From: Candidatus Poribacteria bacterium
Lineage (GTDB): Bacteria > Poribacteria > WGA-4E > WGA-3G
Length of the DNA stretch: 52,404 nt
Direction of reading: 5' to 3'
Assembly: GCA_022827225.1 (NCBI GenBank)
Contig: JAJDTJ010000133.1
Location: forward strand, 1-52,404
Positions 45,466 to 52,404 of this stretch are shown here, piece after piece. The notes beneath the pieces are model-generated. The model did not search any database. It was not told the DNA's origin and worked only from the letters and a program-made list of their open reading frames with translations. The first letter of the stretch is position 1. Each line of letters starts with the position of its first letter. A program made the position numbers and the translations under genes.

Positions 45466-45680
45466 CGTGTCTCCTCCTTTGCTCTGTAACATATCATTTT
45501 TTTAACCAAATGTCAAGATCCAAGAAAATGTCACTTACCGCCATTTTTAAAATGTGCTGGTTTATGGTTGTGTTCGTGTCGTTTATGCGTGAAAAAGTCT
45601 GTCATTACGTGGTGAGTAAATCTAAGTTTCGCTAGCGTGATTCACAAGTACGCAATGTCTCTGTCTCGGAATAAAATTGT
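45466..45680. other. Intergenic region without recognisable gene
   Basis: These 215 bases separate the dimethylformamidase-like gene from the promoter entry that follows. No reading frame or structure stands out. Confidence 0.4.
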
Positions 45681-45709
45681 TTGACAACATCTTGATTTGC
45701 GAGTATACT
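45681..45709 (+). promoter_or_regulatory. Consensus sigma-70 promoter
   Basis: TTGACA (45681-45686), a 17-base spacer and TATACT (45704-45709) give a near-perfect sigma-70 promoter. Transcription should begin near 45716, that is, at the start of the coiled-coil remnant, and run into the PhyH gene at 45817. Confidence 0.75.
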
Positions 45710-45712
45710 TAA

Positions 45713-45820
45713 TCAGCACGCGCAGAAGCTGCTGAAGCACGCGCAGAGAACGCTGAAGCAGAAGTTGCACGACTCCAAGAAGAACTCACTCGCTCACAAT
45801 ACGGAGTAACTAACAGATGA
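45713..45820 (+). pseudogene. Coiled-coil remnant, possibly the tail of a Uma2-type nuclease
   Basis: A 35-codon fragment without a start codon, opened by an upstream TAA and closed by TGA overlapping the next ATG. It reads SARAEAAEARAENAEAEVAR followed by LQEELTRSQYGVTNR, a clear coiled coil with Ala/Glu heptads. Such tails end Uma2 restriction-like and other proteins in many environmental bacteria. The rest of the gene is not present. Confidence 0.45.
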
Positions 45821-46674
45821 ACACCCATGAAAGACAAGTAGCCCCGCTATCACCTGAACAGATGCACCAGTGGGAGAACGATGGATACCTGCTCCTAAAA
45901 GGCGTTATCCCGGAATCTACCATCAATGGCGTAAGGGACAGTTTTTCTTGCGTCGTAGATGGTATCATTCGCCAGTTGAAAGAAGATGGGATTATTGAAG
46001 ATGAAGGCGTGGAACTCCCTTTTGAGACGCGGCTTGCGCAAGTCGCGGGCGAACACGCCAATCGCTTTGGTCGTTCTTGGCGTAACCAAGTTGCGACGTT
46101 TGAAATTTTCGATCTGCACTACGCGCCCCTCCTTGTAGACGCAATTGGGCAGCTCACAGGGACAGATGTCATCGGGCATCCCGTTTTCAACGCGCGTCCG
46201 AAACTCCCCGGTCAGCAACTGACTGTTGTCCCCTGGCATCAGGACAGCGGCTACTTCGGTACAGTCAGCGAAACTTCGCTGATCCCGACGGTATGGATAC
46301 CGCTGGTCCCAGTAGATGAAACTAACGGTTGTTTGCAGGTCGTTGCGGGTTCCCATCGGTTAGGAGTGGTTGACCATCACACAGAAGAACGGGAAGGGAA
46401 GTTTCTTGAGGTAATGGATGAGCTTATTGAGGATTCCCGCATTGTGACATGCCCAATGGAAGTGCGGGATGCTTTAGTTTTCCACAATCTAACTCTCCAC
46501 CGCTCGTTACCACATACCACCAGCGAGATCGTCCGTTGGGCGATTGATATTCGCTACCTCCGTGATGGCGACCATCCAGGCACAATTTACTGGAAAGATC
46601 CCGATTTCAAGTGGGTCATCCATAGCGAAACACAACACCTAACTTACTTTCTGGAATGGCGTGAAATGTGGTAA
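45817..46674 (+). CDS. PhyH-family Fe(II)/2-oxoglutarate dioxygenase
   Basis: A 285-residue PhyH-family enzyme with a full catalytic set: His141-Gln-Asp143 (PWHQDSGYF), His228 (LTLHRSLPH) and Arg240 for 2-oxoglutarate, with GCLQVVAGSHRLG (171-183). The N-terminal HQWENDGYLLLKGVIPES is the usual family opening. It sits behind a strong promoter and a short coding remnant. Substrate unknown. It differs clearly from the two other PhyH enzymes here. Confidence 0.9.
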   Translation: MNTHERQVAPLSPEQMHQWENDGYLLLKGVIPESTINGVRDSFSCVVDGIIRQLKEDGIIEDEGVELPFETRLAQVAGEHANRFGRSWRNQVATFEIFDLHYAPLLVDAIGQLTGTDVIGHPVFNARPKLPGQQLTVVPWHQDSGYFGTVSETSLIPTVWIPLVPVDETNGCLQVVAGSHRLGVVDHHTEEREGKFLEVMDELIEDSRIVTCPMEVRDALVFHNLTLHRSLPHTTSEIVRWAIDIRYLRDGDHPGTIYWKDPDFKWVIHSETQHLTYFLEWREMW

Positions 46675-46703
46675 CACCAGGAATATAAAAGCGGTCAAAG
46701 TGT

Positions 46704-47711
46704 ATGAAACGTGTACCTTTTCAAACTTTACGTGATGAATTTTATCGAGTGCTCACAACAGTCGGGCTCGCCGACGAGCGAGCGATGTTATGCGCAAGGC
46801 TCTTCGCCGAGAACCAGCGTGATGGTGTGTACTCACACGGACTCAATCGCTTCCCTGGATTCGTTAGTGGACTCGAAAGCAAACAGATCGATTTCCGCAC
46901 GCAACCAGAGAAAACCGAGAGTTTCGGCGCATTAGAACGCTGGGACGGTAAGATGGGGGTCGGGCTTGTCAACGCACATATCAGCATGCAGCGGGCAACC
47001 GAACTCGCTGAAGCCTATGGTATTGGGTGCGTCGGACTTTCAAATACAAATCACTGGATGCGTGCCGGTGCTTACGCACTACAGGCAGCGGAAGCCGGGT
47101 ATATCGGTATCTGCTGGACGAACACGACACGACTGATGCCCCCGTGGGGTTCAGCAGAAAAAATTATCGGAAACAACCCAATGGCGATTGGCATTCCGAG
47201 AGACGACGGACACATCTTACTTGATATGGCGATGAGCCAATATTCAAACGGAAAGTTAGAGGTATTGAAACTGCAAGGAAAAGAATTACCGCTACCCGGC
47301 GGGTACGACACCAAAGGTGAACTGACCGTTGACCCAGGTGATATCCTGGATTCCAAAAGGGCACTCCCTATCGGTTATTGGAAAGGCTCGGGATTGGCAC
47401 TCGTCCTCGACACAATGGCATCTGTTATCTCCGGTGGACAAGCCACACACGAAATTGGAAAGCAGGGATCGGAATACGCCGTTTCGCAGGTCTACATCGC
47501 TATCAATGCCACTGGATTGATGGGGCAAGCGGTGTTGGATGAAACGGTGGCAGCGATTGTTGATGACTTTCATACCGCTACGCCTTTAGATGAAAGTGAA
47601 ACGGTCCGGTATCCCGGGGAAGGCATGTTACGGACACGGCGGGAGAGTCTTGAAAAAGGTGTAATCGTGGACGAGACGCAGTGGCAGGCACTATTGGAGA
47701 TGAACCAGTAG
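46704..47711 (+). CDS. Ldh_2/YiaK-type NAD(P)-dependent oxidoreductase
   Basis: A 335-residue member of the malate/L-lactate/2,3-diketo-L-gulonate dehydrogenase family, which reduces 2-keto acids with NAD(P)H. Signature stretches are the catalytic-type DGVYSHGLNRF (His45), GLSNTNHWMRAGAYALQAAE, and GNNPMAIGIPRDDG with the DMAMSQYSNGKLE nucleotide-binding segment. It is directly upstream of a Gfo/Idh/MocA remnant and an FAH-family gene, a group that fits the catabolism of sugar acids. No Shine-Dalgarno is visible before the ATG. Confidence 0.88.
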   Translation: MKRVPFQTLRDEFYRVLTTVGLADERAMLCARLFAENQRDGVYSHGLNRFPGFVSGLESKQIDFRTQPEKTESFGALERWDGKMGVGLVNAHISMQRATELAEAYGIGCVGLSNTNHWMRAGAYALQAAEAGYIGICWTNTTRLMPPWGSAEKIIGNNPMAIGIPRDDGHILLDMAMSQYSNGKLEVLKLQGKELPLPGGYDTKGELTVDPGDILDSKRALPIGYWKGSGLALVLDTMASVISGGQATHEIGKQGSEYAVSQVYIAINATGLMGQAVLDETVAAIVDDFHTATPLDESETVRYPGEGMLRTRRESLEKGVIVDETQWQALLEMNQ

Positions 47712-47751
47712 AGCCTGGCAGTCTCGCCATACTATTTGGAGTGCGAAAAAC

Positions 47752-47931
47752 ATGCGGGACGCAATTCTTGACGGAAATCAACCAGAACTCGGCGGACACA
47801 ACGCGCTTACATCGCTTGCGTGTGTAAGCGCAACCTACGTTTCCCATTTTAGTGGGCAAAAGGTGCAACTGCCATTGGAAAAACGGAACCACCCACTCGC
47901 GGAACGTCTTAATAGAGGAGCAAAGCCTTAA
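47752..47931 (+). pseudogene. C-terminal remnant of a Gfo/Idh/MocA oxidoreductase
   Basis: A 59-codon frame from an ATG at 47752 to a TAA that overlaps the ATG of the next gene (TAATG). It reads MRDAILDGNQPELGGHNALT followed by SLACVSATYVSHFSGQKVQL, closely like the last about 45 residues of Gfo/Idh/MocA dehydrogenases. The NAD-binding domain is absent. It may survive because its end is coupled to translation of the FAH gene. I read it as a truncated gene. Confidence 0.7.
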
Positions 47932-48779
47932 TGAAACTTGCATTCTTTGATGATTACGAACTCGGTGTAGTAACAGGAGACGGCATCGTTAGTGTTAGCG
48001 ATGCACTCAGCGGCATTCCACATCGGACACCTCAAGAACTCATACGCATGGTAATTGAGGATTTTGACAACTTACGTCCAGCGATAACGGACGCAGCTGA
48101 AAATGGGATTGCTACTGCTTTGGATAGTGTGAGCCTCAAAGCACCGCTACCGCGTCCAGGTCAACTCGTATGCCTTGCAGGCAATTATATTGAACCGGAC
48201 AGTCCATCTCGTGGTGAATTCAACGCATTTTTGAAGTCGCCAACCGGCATCATAGCCACAAAAGGGACAGTCGAACTCCCCGAAGCGGATGTGACTGTGT
48301 TTCATTTTGAACCCGAATTAGCGATCATTATCGGTAAAACAGCAAAACACCTCTCCGAAGAGAATGCGTTAGATTGCGTATTCGGTTACACGCAATTTAT
48401 TGATGTATCGGCGCGGGGTCTACCCGGCGGGTTCTTCTTAGGAAAAAGTTGGCACACATTCGCACCGATGGGACCAGCACTCGTTACCGCCGACGAGGTG
48501 GCTGATGGGAACGCACTCGGTGTACAACTCTGGATTAACGACGGACTGCAACACGATTTCTCGACGAATTCCATGGCACGTTTTATTCCTGAACTCCTCG
48601 CTGGGGTGACCAACGTTCTAACGTTGGAACCGGGAGACGTTGTATCCACAGGAACACACCACGAAGCGCTCACTGCAGTCGGGGACGGAGATACAGTCCG
48701 ATTGTCCATAGAAGGCTTCGGTCCTGAGTTGACCGTTTCTGTCCGGGACCCATTAAAGCGGACGAGTTGGCGCGGTTAG
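47931..48779 (+). CDS. Fumarylacetoacetate hydrolase-family enzyme
   Basis: A 282-residue member of the FAH family, hydrolysing or decarboxylating acylpyruvates or 2-keto-3-deoxy acids. Metal ligands are Glu127 and Glu129 (HFEPELAII) and Asp158 (FIDVSARG); LAGNYIEP and SWHTFAPMGPALV are usual in the family. Its ATG overlaps the stop of the upstream remnant, with GAGG before it. Adjacent to the YiaK-like gene, it may continue a sugar-acid pathway. Confidence 0.88.
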   Translation: MKLAFFDDYELGVVTGDGIVSVSDALSGIPHRTPQELIRMVIEDFDNLRPAITDAAENGIATALDSVSLKAPLPRPGQLVCLAGNYIEPDSPSRGEFNAFLKSPTGIIATKGTVELPEADVTVFHFEPELAIIIGKTAKHLSEENALDCVFGYTQFIDVSARGLPGGFFLGKSWHTFAPMGPALVTADEVADGNALGVQLWINDGLQHDFSTNSMARFIPELLAGVTNVLTLEPGDVVSTGTHHEALTAVGDGDTVRLSIEGFGPELTVSVRDPLKRTSWRG

Positions 48780-48812
48780 TTATTTGTGGAATGCAGATGA
48801 AAGAAAAAAGTG

Positions 48813-48842
48813 TTGACAATCCGATCTAATTATGTGTATAAT
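48813..48842 (+). promoter_or_regulatory. Consensus sigma-70 promoter for the IPT lipoprotein gene
   Basis: TTGACA (48813-48818), 18-base spacer and TATAAT (48837-48842) form a perfect sigma-70 promoter. The predicted start near 48849 leaves a leader of about 170 bases before the ATG at 49019. Confidence 0.85.
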
Positions 48843-48908
48843 AATTTAAGGTGTAAGTTAGAGGCTTCCTTCTAATCCACAAGATCCTATGTAGTAAGTT
48901 TTGGAAAC

Positions 48909-48968
48909 CAGCGAGCTGCGCCACCGCCTTATAGCATAGCACATTTTAGGAATCAGCGAGCTGCGCCA
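48909..48968. repeat. Direct repeat in the leader
   Basis: CAGCGAGCTGCGCCA occurs identically at 48909-48923 and 48954-48968 in the 5' leader of the lipoprotein gene, 45 bases apart. Flanking bases are similar (GGAAAC and GGAAT before). Possible roles include a regulator-binding site pair or a dispersed repeat. Confidence 0.6.
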
Positions 48969-49018
48969 AAACCGCAGTATGGAATGAGACTTTTTTGACG
49001 ATAAGGAGACCGAAAATT

Positions 49019-49948
49019 ATGATGAAAAAAACGAGAAACATAGCGGTACTGGCTGCCCTCACGATTGTCTGCGCGTGGATGACAGGCTGTGCTGGCTGTA
49101 ACCCGGAACCGGTACCAACCGAACTGGACCCCACACAAGGAGCCGAGACCGGCGGAACGACCGTTAAAATTACCGGCGAAAAATTTGATATGAAAAACGG
49201 TGTAACCGTGACGTTCGGCGGAAAAAATGCCCAAAGTGTAACAGTCCCGAGTGAGACGCAAATTACAGCAGTAACGCCAGCCGGTACGGCGGGACAATCT
49301 GTCAGTGTTGTTGTTACCAATAACGGAAAACCTGAAGTCAAGGTCACTGTTCCACAACAGTTTACCTACACCGACGCAACGCCACCAACCGTGACGATGA
49401 ACGAACCCGCTGACGGCACCGTCATCTCTGAATACGAAGATTCACTCAATGTGATGAACAGCGTGTCAGTCTCGTTTAGTGAAGCGGTCAATAGCGATAG
49501 CGTCTCTATCAGTGTAGCCGTTGCGAAAACGGAAGATTCGATGAGTGAACCGATGGCGGCAACGTTGTCAGGTACAGTGACTGGAGCCGGTGATTCTGTG
49601 ACCTTCACATCCGATATGCCGATGCGCGCAGGGCGTATGTATACCGCCACTGTTTCCGGTGCTGCAGACATGGCTGGCAATGTGCTTGTGAACCCGCACA
49701 GTTTCAGTTTCAGCATAACCAGTCCTGATAGACTCGACAGATACCGGGTCCAGGAAGAAGACATTCAGGAAGAAAACGGTGAAGCAGCACTCAAACGCAT
49801 CGCCGCACGTCCAGAAATCTACGATAATCCAGAACTGTGGGAACGACTGGTTGCCGGAAATCAGGACGACTACATCTTCGACCGGACGAGACTGAGTGTC
49901 GGACAATTCTTATGGATACGACGTGGACCTGCCTGGGGCGATAAATAG
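49019..49948 (+). CDS. IPT/TIG and Ig-like (SbsA) domain lipoprotein
   Basis: A 309-residue lipoprotein; the start at 49019 follows GGAG by 10 bases. The signal ends in Met-Thr-Gly-Cys-Ala-Gly-Cys, so lipidation at the first of these cysteines is expected. An IPT/TIG domain follows (PTQGAETGGTTVKITGEKF; GVTVTFGGKNAQSVTVPSE), then an SbsA-type Ig domain (DATPPTVTMNEPADGTVISE; ARTYTATVS-like MRAGRMYTATVSGAADMAGN). The last 70 residues form a helical tail rich in Glu and Arg. Surface adhesion or scaffolding is likely. It ends before a strong terminator. Confidence 0.85.
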   Translation: MMKKTRNIAVLAALTIVCAWMTGCAGCNPEPVPTELDPTQGAETGGTTVKITGEKFDMKNGVTVTFGGKNAQSVTVPSETQITAVTPAGTAGQSVSVVVTNNGKPEVKVTVPQQFTYTDATPPTVTMNEPADGTVISEYEDSLNVMNSVSVSFSEAVNSDSVSISVAVAKTEDSMSEPMAATLSGTVTGAGDSVTFTSDMPMRAGRMYTATVSGAADMAGNVLVNPHSFSFSITSPDRLDRYRVQEEDIQEENGEAALKRIAARPEIYDNPELWERLVAGNQDDYIFDRTRLSVGQFLWIRRGPAWGDK

Positions 49949-49970
49949 CCTGAATCGATAATAGACATAG

Positions 49971-50008
49971 AAAAGCCGTGTACGCGTGACACGGCTTTTT
50001 TTATTTTT
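49971..50008 (+). terminator. Rho-independent terminator
   Basis: The stem AAGCCGTGT / ACACGGCTT with a small loop is followed by TTTTTTTATTTTTT. It lies just after the IPT lipoprotein gene and before the amylase gene. Confidence 0.9.
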
Positions 50009-50041
50009 TGAACACGCCCGGCAAAACAGCAGAGGAATACT

Positions 50042-51823
50042 ATGTTTGGTACACAAACGGATTTGGAGAATCGCCTCGTTGAATACCGCAGCAGTTTAAC
50101 AGGTATTAAGCACCGGTATCGATTAAAAACACTGTCTACTTATGCCTCGCGCCCTCAACCGAATGAACCGATCACGCTTCATGTGACGACCTCTGGTGGT
50201 ATCGCTTACGATTCGGTTCGTTGTTGGATGAACATAGATGGGGCAGAAAATACGTTTGAGTTTACGCCGAGGGAATCCGTATGGAGTACACTTGAGTGGC
50301 GTTATGTTCGCCACTGGTCGGGACAAATCCCGCCACAAGCAAATGGCACAATCGTGCGCTATAAGATTGGCGGACGCGTTATGGGTTCGGACAGATGGAT
50401 CTTCGCGGATAACCAGGCGCGCGTGTTATCGGAGGCAACCGAATTCGCTGTCTCGGTTGACGGTTATGACCTACCCACTTGGGCACGCGATGCTGTCATC
50501 TACCACATCTTTTTGGATCGGTTCTATCCAGGAGACGGTGTGCCGTGGGAAAAACCGACAAGCCTCTCCGGTTTTTTCGGTGGCACACTGCGCGGTGTGA
50601 TTCAGAAACTCGACTATATTCAATCTCTCGGGTGCAATGCCATCTGGCTCTCACCACTTTTCGCGAGTCCATCGCATCACGGCTACGATGCAACAGATTA
50701 CTACACGGTTGAACCGCGGTTCGGCACCAACGAAGAACTCAAAGAATTGATTCAAAAAGCGCATGCGTTTGGGATACGGGTTATCTTGGATTTCGTCGCG
50801 AACCACTGTTCGAACAAGCACCCGACATTTCAAACGGCACAACGGGATGAGGATAGCGAATATCGGGCATGGTACACATGGCAGCGGTGGCCCGACACGT
50901 ACACAAGTTTCTTCGGTGTAAAGGAGATGCCGCAACTGAACCTCAAACACAAACCCGCAAGCGACTATCTCTTAGCGTGTGCTCGGTATTGGTTAGAAAA
51001 CGGCGTTGACGGTTACCGGCTCGACTATGCCCCAGGACCACCACAGACGTTCTGGGCAGACTTCCGCCAAGCATGTAAAGCCGTGAAACCTGATGTCTTT
51101 CTGTTTGGGGAGGTGGTCGGTCATGCGGAAACGATTGCGTCCTATGTCCCGCATTTTGATGGGTGTCTTGATTTTCTGCTGGCGGATGCACTACGGCGAA
51201 CTTTTATTCTCGAAACTTTAACACTCCTGGAATTTGAGGCGTTTTTAACAGCACACGAGGCTTACTTTTCGTCGGATTTTTCACTGCCAGCGTTTTTGGA
51301 CAACCACGACATGACGCGTATCCTCTACTTGGCAAATGAAGATAAGGCGAAGGTCAAATTAGCGGCACTGGTGCTGTTCACACTCGCCGCGCCCCCTATA
51401 ATTTACAACGGCACTGAAGTCGGCATTTCACAACGGAATCCGCTTGGACGTTTTGAGGAAGCGCGTTTGCCGATGTTATGGCGAGATGGGCAAGACAACG
51501 ATTTGTTGGCCTATTTCCGACGTTTGGGAACATTAAGAAAGCAGTTTCCGCTACTCGCTTCGGGTAAACGAGAGGTTGTCCATCTAAATGTTCAAAATGG
51601 CACTTATGCGTATCTACGCACTTTAGAAACTAATCCTGTCTTGATTGTCTTGAACACAAGTCGGCGTACGCAAACGATTGATGTACTGATTTCGTTGGTG
51701 GAGGGTCGCGATTCGGAGATCGCTCCTACCTTAGAAGACCTACTCAATGAAAACCAAGTGACAGTATCAGAAGATTCCATAAGGGTCTCGCTTGCAGCAC
51801 AAAGCAGTGCTTTTATTGCCTAA
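50042..51823 (+). CDS. GH13 alpha-amylase family enzyme (neopullulanase/maltogenic amylase-like)
   Basis: A 593-residue glycoside hydrolase of family 13. An N-terminal beta domain of about 140 residues resembles CBM34 and the following catalytic barrel has all family regions: DFVANH (250-255), GYRLDYA with nucleophile Asp328, FGEVVG with acid/base Glu357 and FLDNHD with Asp423. The layout matches neopullulanase or cyclomaltodextrinase types that act on alpha-glucans. No signal peptide is visible, so it may be cytoplasmic. A diverged copy of the GTAGGAGCGATC repeat is read in frame near residues 554-563. GAGG precedes the ATG. Confidence 0.92.
   Translation: MFGTQTDLENRLVEYRSSLTGIKHRYRLKTLSTYASRPQPNEPITLHVTTSGGIAYDSVRCWMNIDGAENTFEFTPRESVWSTLEWRYVRHWSGQIPPQANGTIVRYKIGGRVMGSDRWIFADNQARVLSEATEFAVSVDGYDLPTWARDAVIYHIFLDRFYPGDGVPWEKPTSLSGFFGGTLRGVIQKLDYIQSLGCNAIWLSPLFASPSHHGYDATDYYTVEPRFGTNEELKELIQKAHAFGIRVILDFVANHCSNKHPTFQTAQRDEDSEYRAWYTWQRWPDTYTSFFGVKEMPQLNLKHKPASDYLLACARYWLENGVDGYRLDYAPGPPQTFWADFRQACKAVKPDVFLFGEVVGHAETIASYVPHFDGCLDFLLADALRRTFILETLTLLEFEAFLTAHEAYFSSDFSLPAFLDNHDMTRILYLANEDKAKVKLAALVLFTLAAPPIIYNGTEVGISQRNPLGRFEEARLPMLWRDGQDNDLLAYFRRLGTLRKQFPLLASGKREVVHLNVQNGTYAYLRTLETNPVLIVLNTSRRTQTIDVLISLVEGRDSEIAPTLEDLLNENQVTVSEDSIRVSLAAQSSAFIA
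51704..51730 (-). repeat. Diverged GTAGGAGCGATC repeat copy within the amylase gene
   Basis: On the reverse strand this segment matches the 27-base units at 32265-32334 in 21 of 27 positions, with an unbroken 14-base core. It codes in frame for Gly-Arg-Asp-Ser-Glu-Ile-Ala-Pro in the amylase's C-terminal beta domain. Confidence 0.7.
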
Positions 51824-51836
51824 GACCTTGGTAGAA

Positions 51837-51891
51837 CAAAAGAAGGGACTGGCTACTACAGAATGTAGTGACCAATCCCTTCTTTTATTAA
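51837..51891 (+). terminator. Rho-independent terminator after the amylase
   Basis: A long stem (AAAGAAGGGA with TCCCTTCTTT, inner CTACTACA with TGTAGTG) is followed by a T-rich end. The right-hand gene reads toward it from the opposite strand, so it may serve both. Confidence 0.8.
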
Positions 51892-51906
51892 TGTTATGGA
51901 CTGAGG

Positions 51907-52002
51907 CTATTGGTTTCCACCATTGCCATTGCCGTCGCCATCACCGTTACCGGCACTATTGTCATCGGTCATGTCAGCATCGGTTATGTCAGTATCAGTC
52001 AT
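51907..52002 (-). other. Short acidic Gly/Asn-rich frame, tail-like
   Basis: 31 codons reading MTDTDITDADMTDDNSAGNG followed by DGDGNGNGGNQ to a stop. Its composition resembles the acidic tail of the spondin-like gene just upstream on the same strand, in a different frame. No ribosome binding site is visible. It may be a duplicated or frameshifted tail. Confidence 0.3.
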
Positions 52003-52022
52003 GCGATCAATTGCGAGATGAA

Positions 52023-52404
52023 CTATTGAACACCGTCGTTTGCGTCGGCATCACCGGCGACGTTGTCGGTGCTGTCAGCAGTATCGTTATACATGTCGGT
52101 GACCGGCATAATCATTAGTTTTGCTACGGGGCCTTCCCATGCGAATGCCTCACTGACATCAGCACCGCCTTGGATACCGGGGTGCATCATAATCACGCCG
52201 CCTTCAGTCGGTACGCGTGCGTTGCTACCCGCCGGATCAACCTCAGGATCTAAACCGAGCGGACCCGGAATGTCGGTATGCATCTCTGTGTTATCTTCAC
52301 TACCTGCATCGTAAGCCATCAGTTCAATGGTTTTCGTAACAGGCATCCCTGCTTCGTCAAAGAGTGGCACATCAAACACGCCGATGAACGCATCGTTCGT
52401 TGAG
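52023..52404 (-). CDS. Spondin-like domain protein, 3' part
   Basis: Runs off the right edge, so the 5' end is missing; the apparent start inside is only an in-frame codon. The visible about 127 residues contain STNDAFIGVFDVPLFDEAG, TIELMAYDAGSEDNTEMHTD, PGPLGLDPEVDP and MMHPGIQGGADVSEAFAWEG. This matches spondin-N domains of bacterial exported proteins, which recur in marine bacteria. The last 25 residues are Asp/Asn/Ala-rich and disordered. Upstream neighbours are outside the window. Confidence 0.7.
   Translation of the reverse strand, partial: STNDAFIGVFDVPLFDEAGMPVTKTIELMAYDAGSEDNTEMHTDIPGPLGLDPEVDPAGSNARVPTEGGVIMMHPGIQGGADVSEAFAWEGPVAKLMIMPVTDMYNDTADSTDNVAGDADANDGVQ

Overview
The window reads as a chromosomal segment of a Gram-negative environmental bacterium. 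It carries a TonB-dependent receptor, PorV-like and lipoprotein outer-envelope proteins and many Sec signal peptides. The gene repertoire is three PhyH-type dioxygenases, two fGly sulfatases, a galactonate-dehydratase-like enolase, DUF169, a NIPSNAP protein, a dimethylformamidase-like protein, large WD40 and HEAT proteins, a sigma-factor fusion, a cohesin/dockerin protein and a spondin-like protein. This mix resembles Candidatus Poribacteria (sponge-associated or marine) or a close relative. That assignment is an inference from gene content: no rRNA or tRNA was seen. GC content looks moderate, about half.

Layout. 1-63 is the 5' end of a minus-strand transposase-like gene that runs off the window, next to what may be an interrupted gene (62-418). 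487-7797 holds a GT-C glycosyltransferase, a large secreted protein with a type-IX-secretion-like C-terminal domain, a PorV/PorQ-like barrel and a sulfatase, all on plus and closely spaced. 7825-8944 holds two small envelope proteins on minus. 9194-12229 is a fused glycyl-tRNA synthetase, followed by a 1282-residue HEAT-repeat lipoprotein, a membrane protein, a NIPSNAP protein, a PhyH dioxygenase and a WD40 protein. 20001-24044 is catabolic: a sugar-acid dehydratase, a second sulfatase and a glycerate 2-kinase. 24419-29879 holds two unusual fusions: an ECF sigma factor joined through a membrane helix to a glycoside-hydrolase-like domain, and a cytochrome-c/LRR/cohesin/dockerin protein. 29940-34997 holds a TonB receptor, a LamG protein, a second PhyH enzyme and an amidohydrolase. 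35001-37635 holds an ABC permease, lipoproteins and a YjjX-type NTPase. 37732-40797 is a minus-strand set of SDR, DUF169 and radical SAM genes. 41145-44070 is a pair of ABC-2 permeases. 44092-48779 holds a DMFase-like protein, a third PhyH enzyme, a YiaK-type dehydrogenase, a Gfo/Idh/MocA remnant and an FAH-family enzyme. 49019-51823 holds an IPT/Ig lipoprotein and a GH13 amylase. The right edge is a partial spondin-like gene.

The most specific observation is that the radical SAM gene does not end at its apparent stop at 39433. The reading frame continues through UGA as Cys-Sec-Ala-Glu-Pro for 13 more residues to a TAA, with a hairpin directly after the UGA. This matches the known CUAEP-tail radical SAM selenoprotein type, and an ordinary gene caller would truncate it.

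The genes fit a heterotrophic life on complex, partly sulfated glycans. Sulfatases and the amylase release sugars, the TonB receptor and PorV/CTD system handle outer-membrane traffic, and the galactonate-type dehydratase, YiaK-like reductase, FAH-family enzyme and glycerate kinase feed sugar acids into central metabolism. Remnants of broken genes and dispersed short palindromic repeats show that the region has been rearranged.
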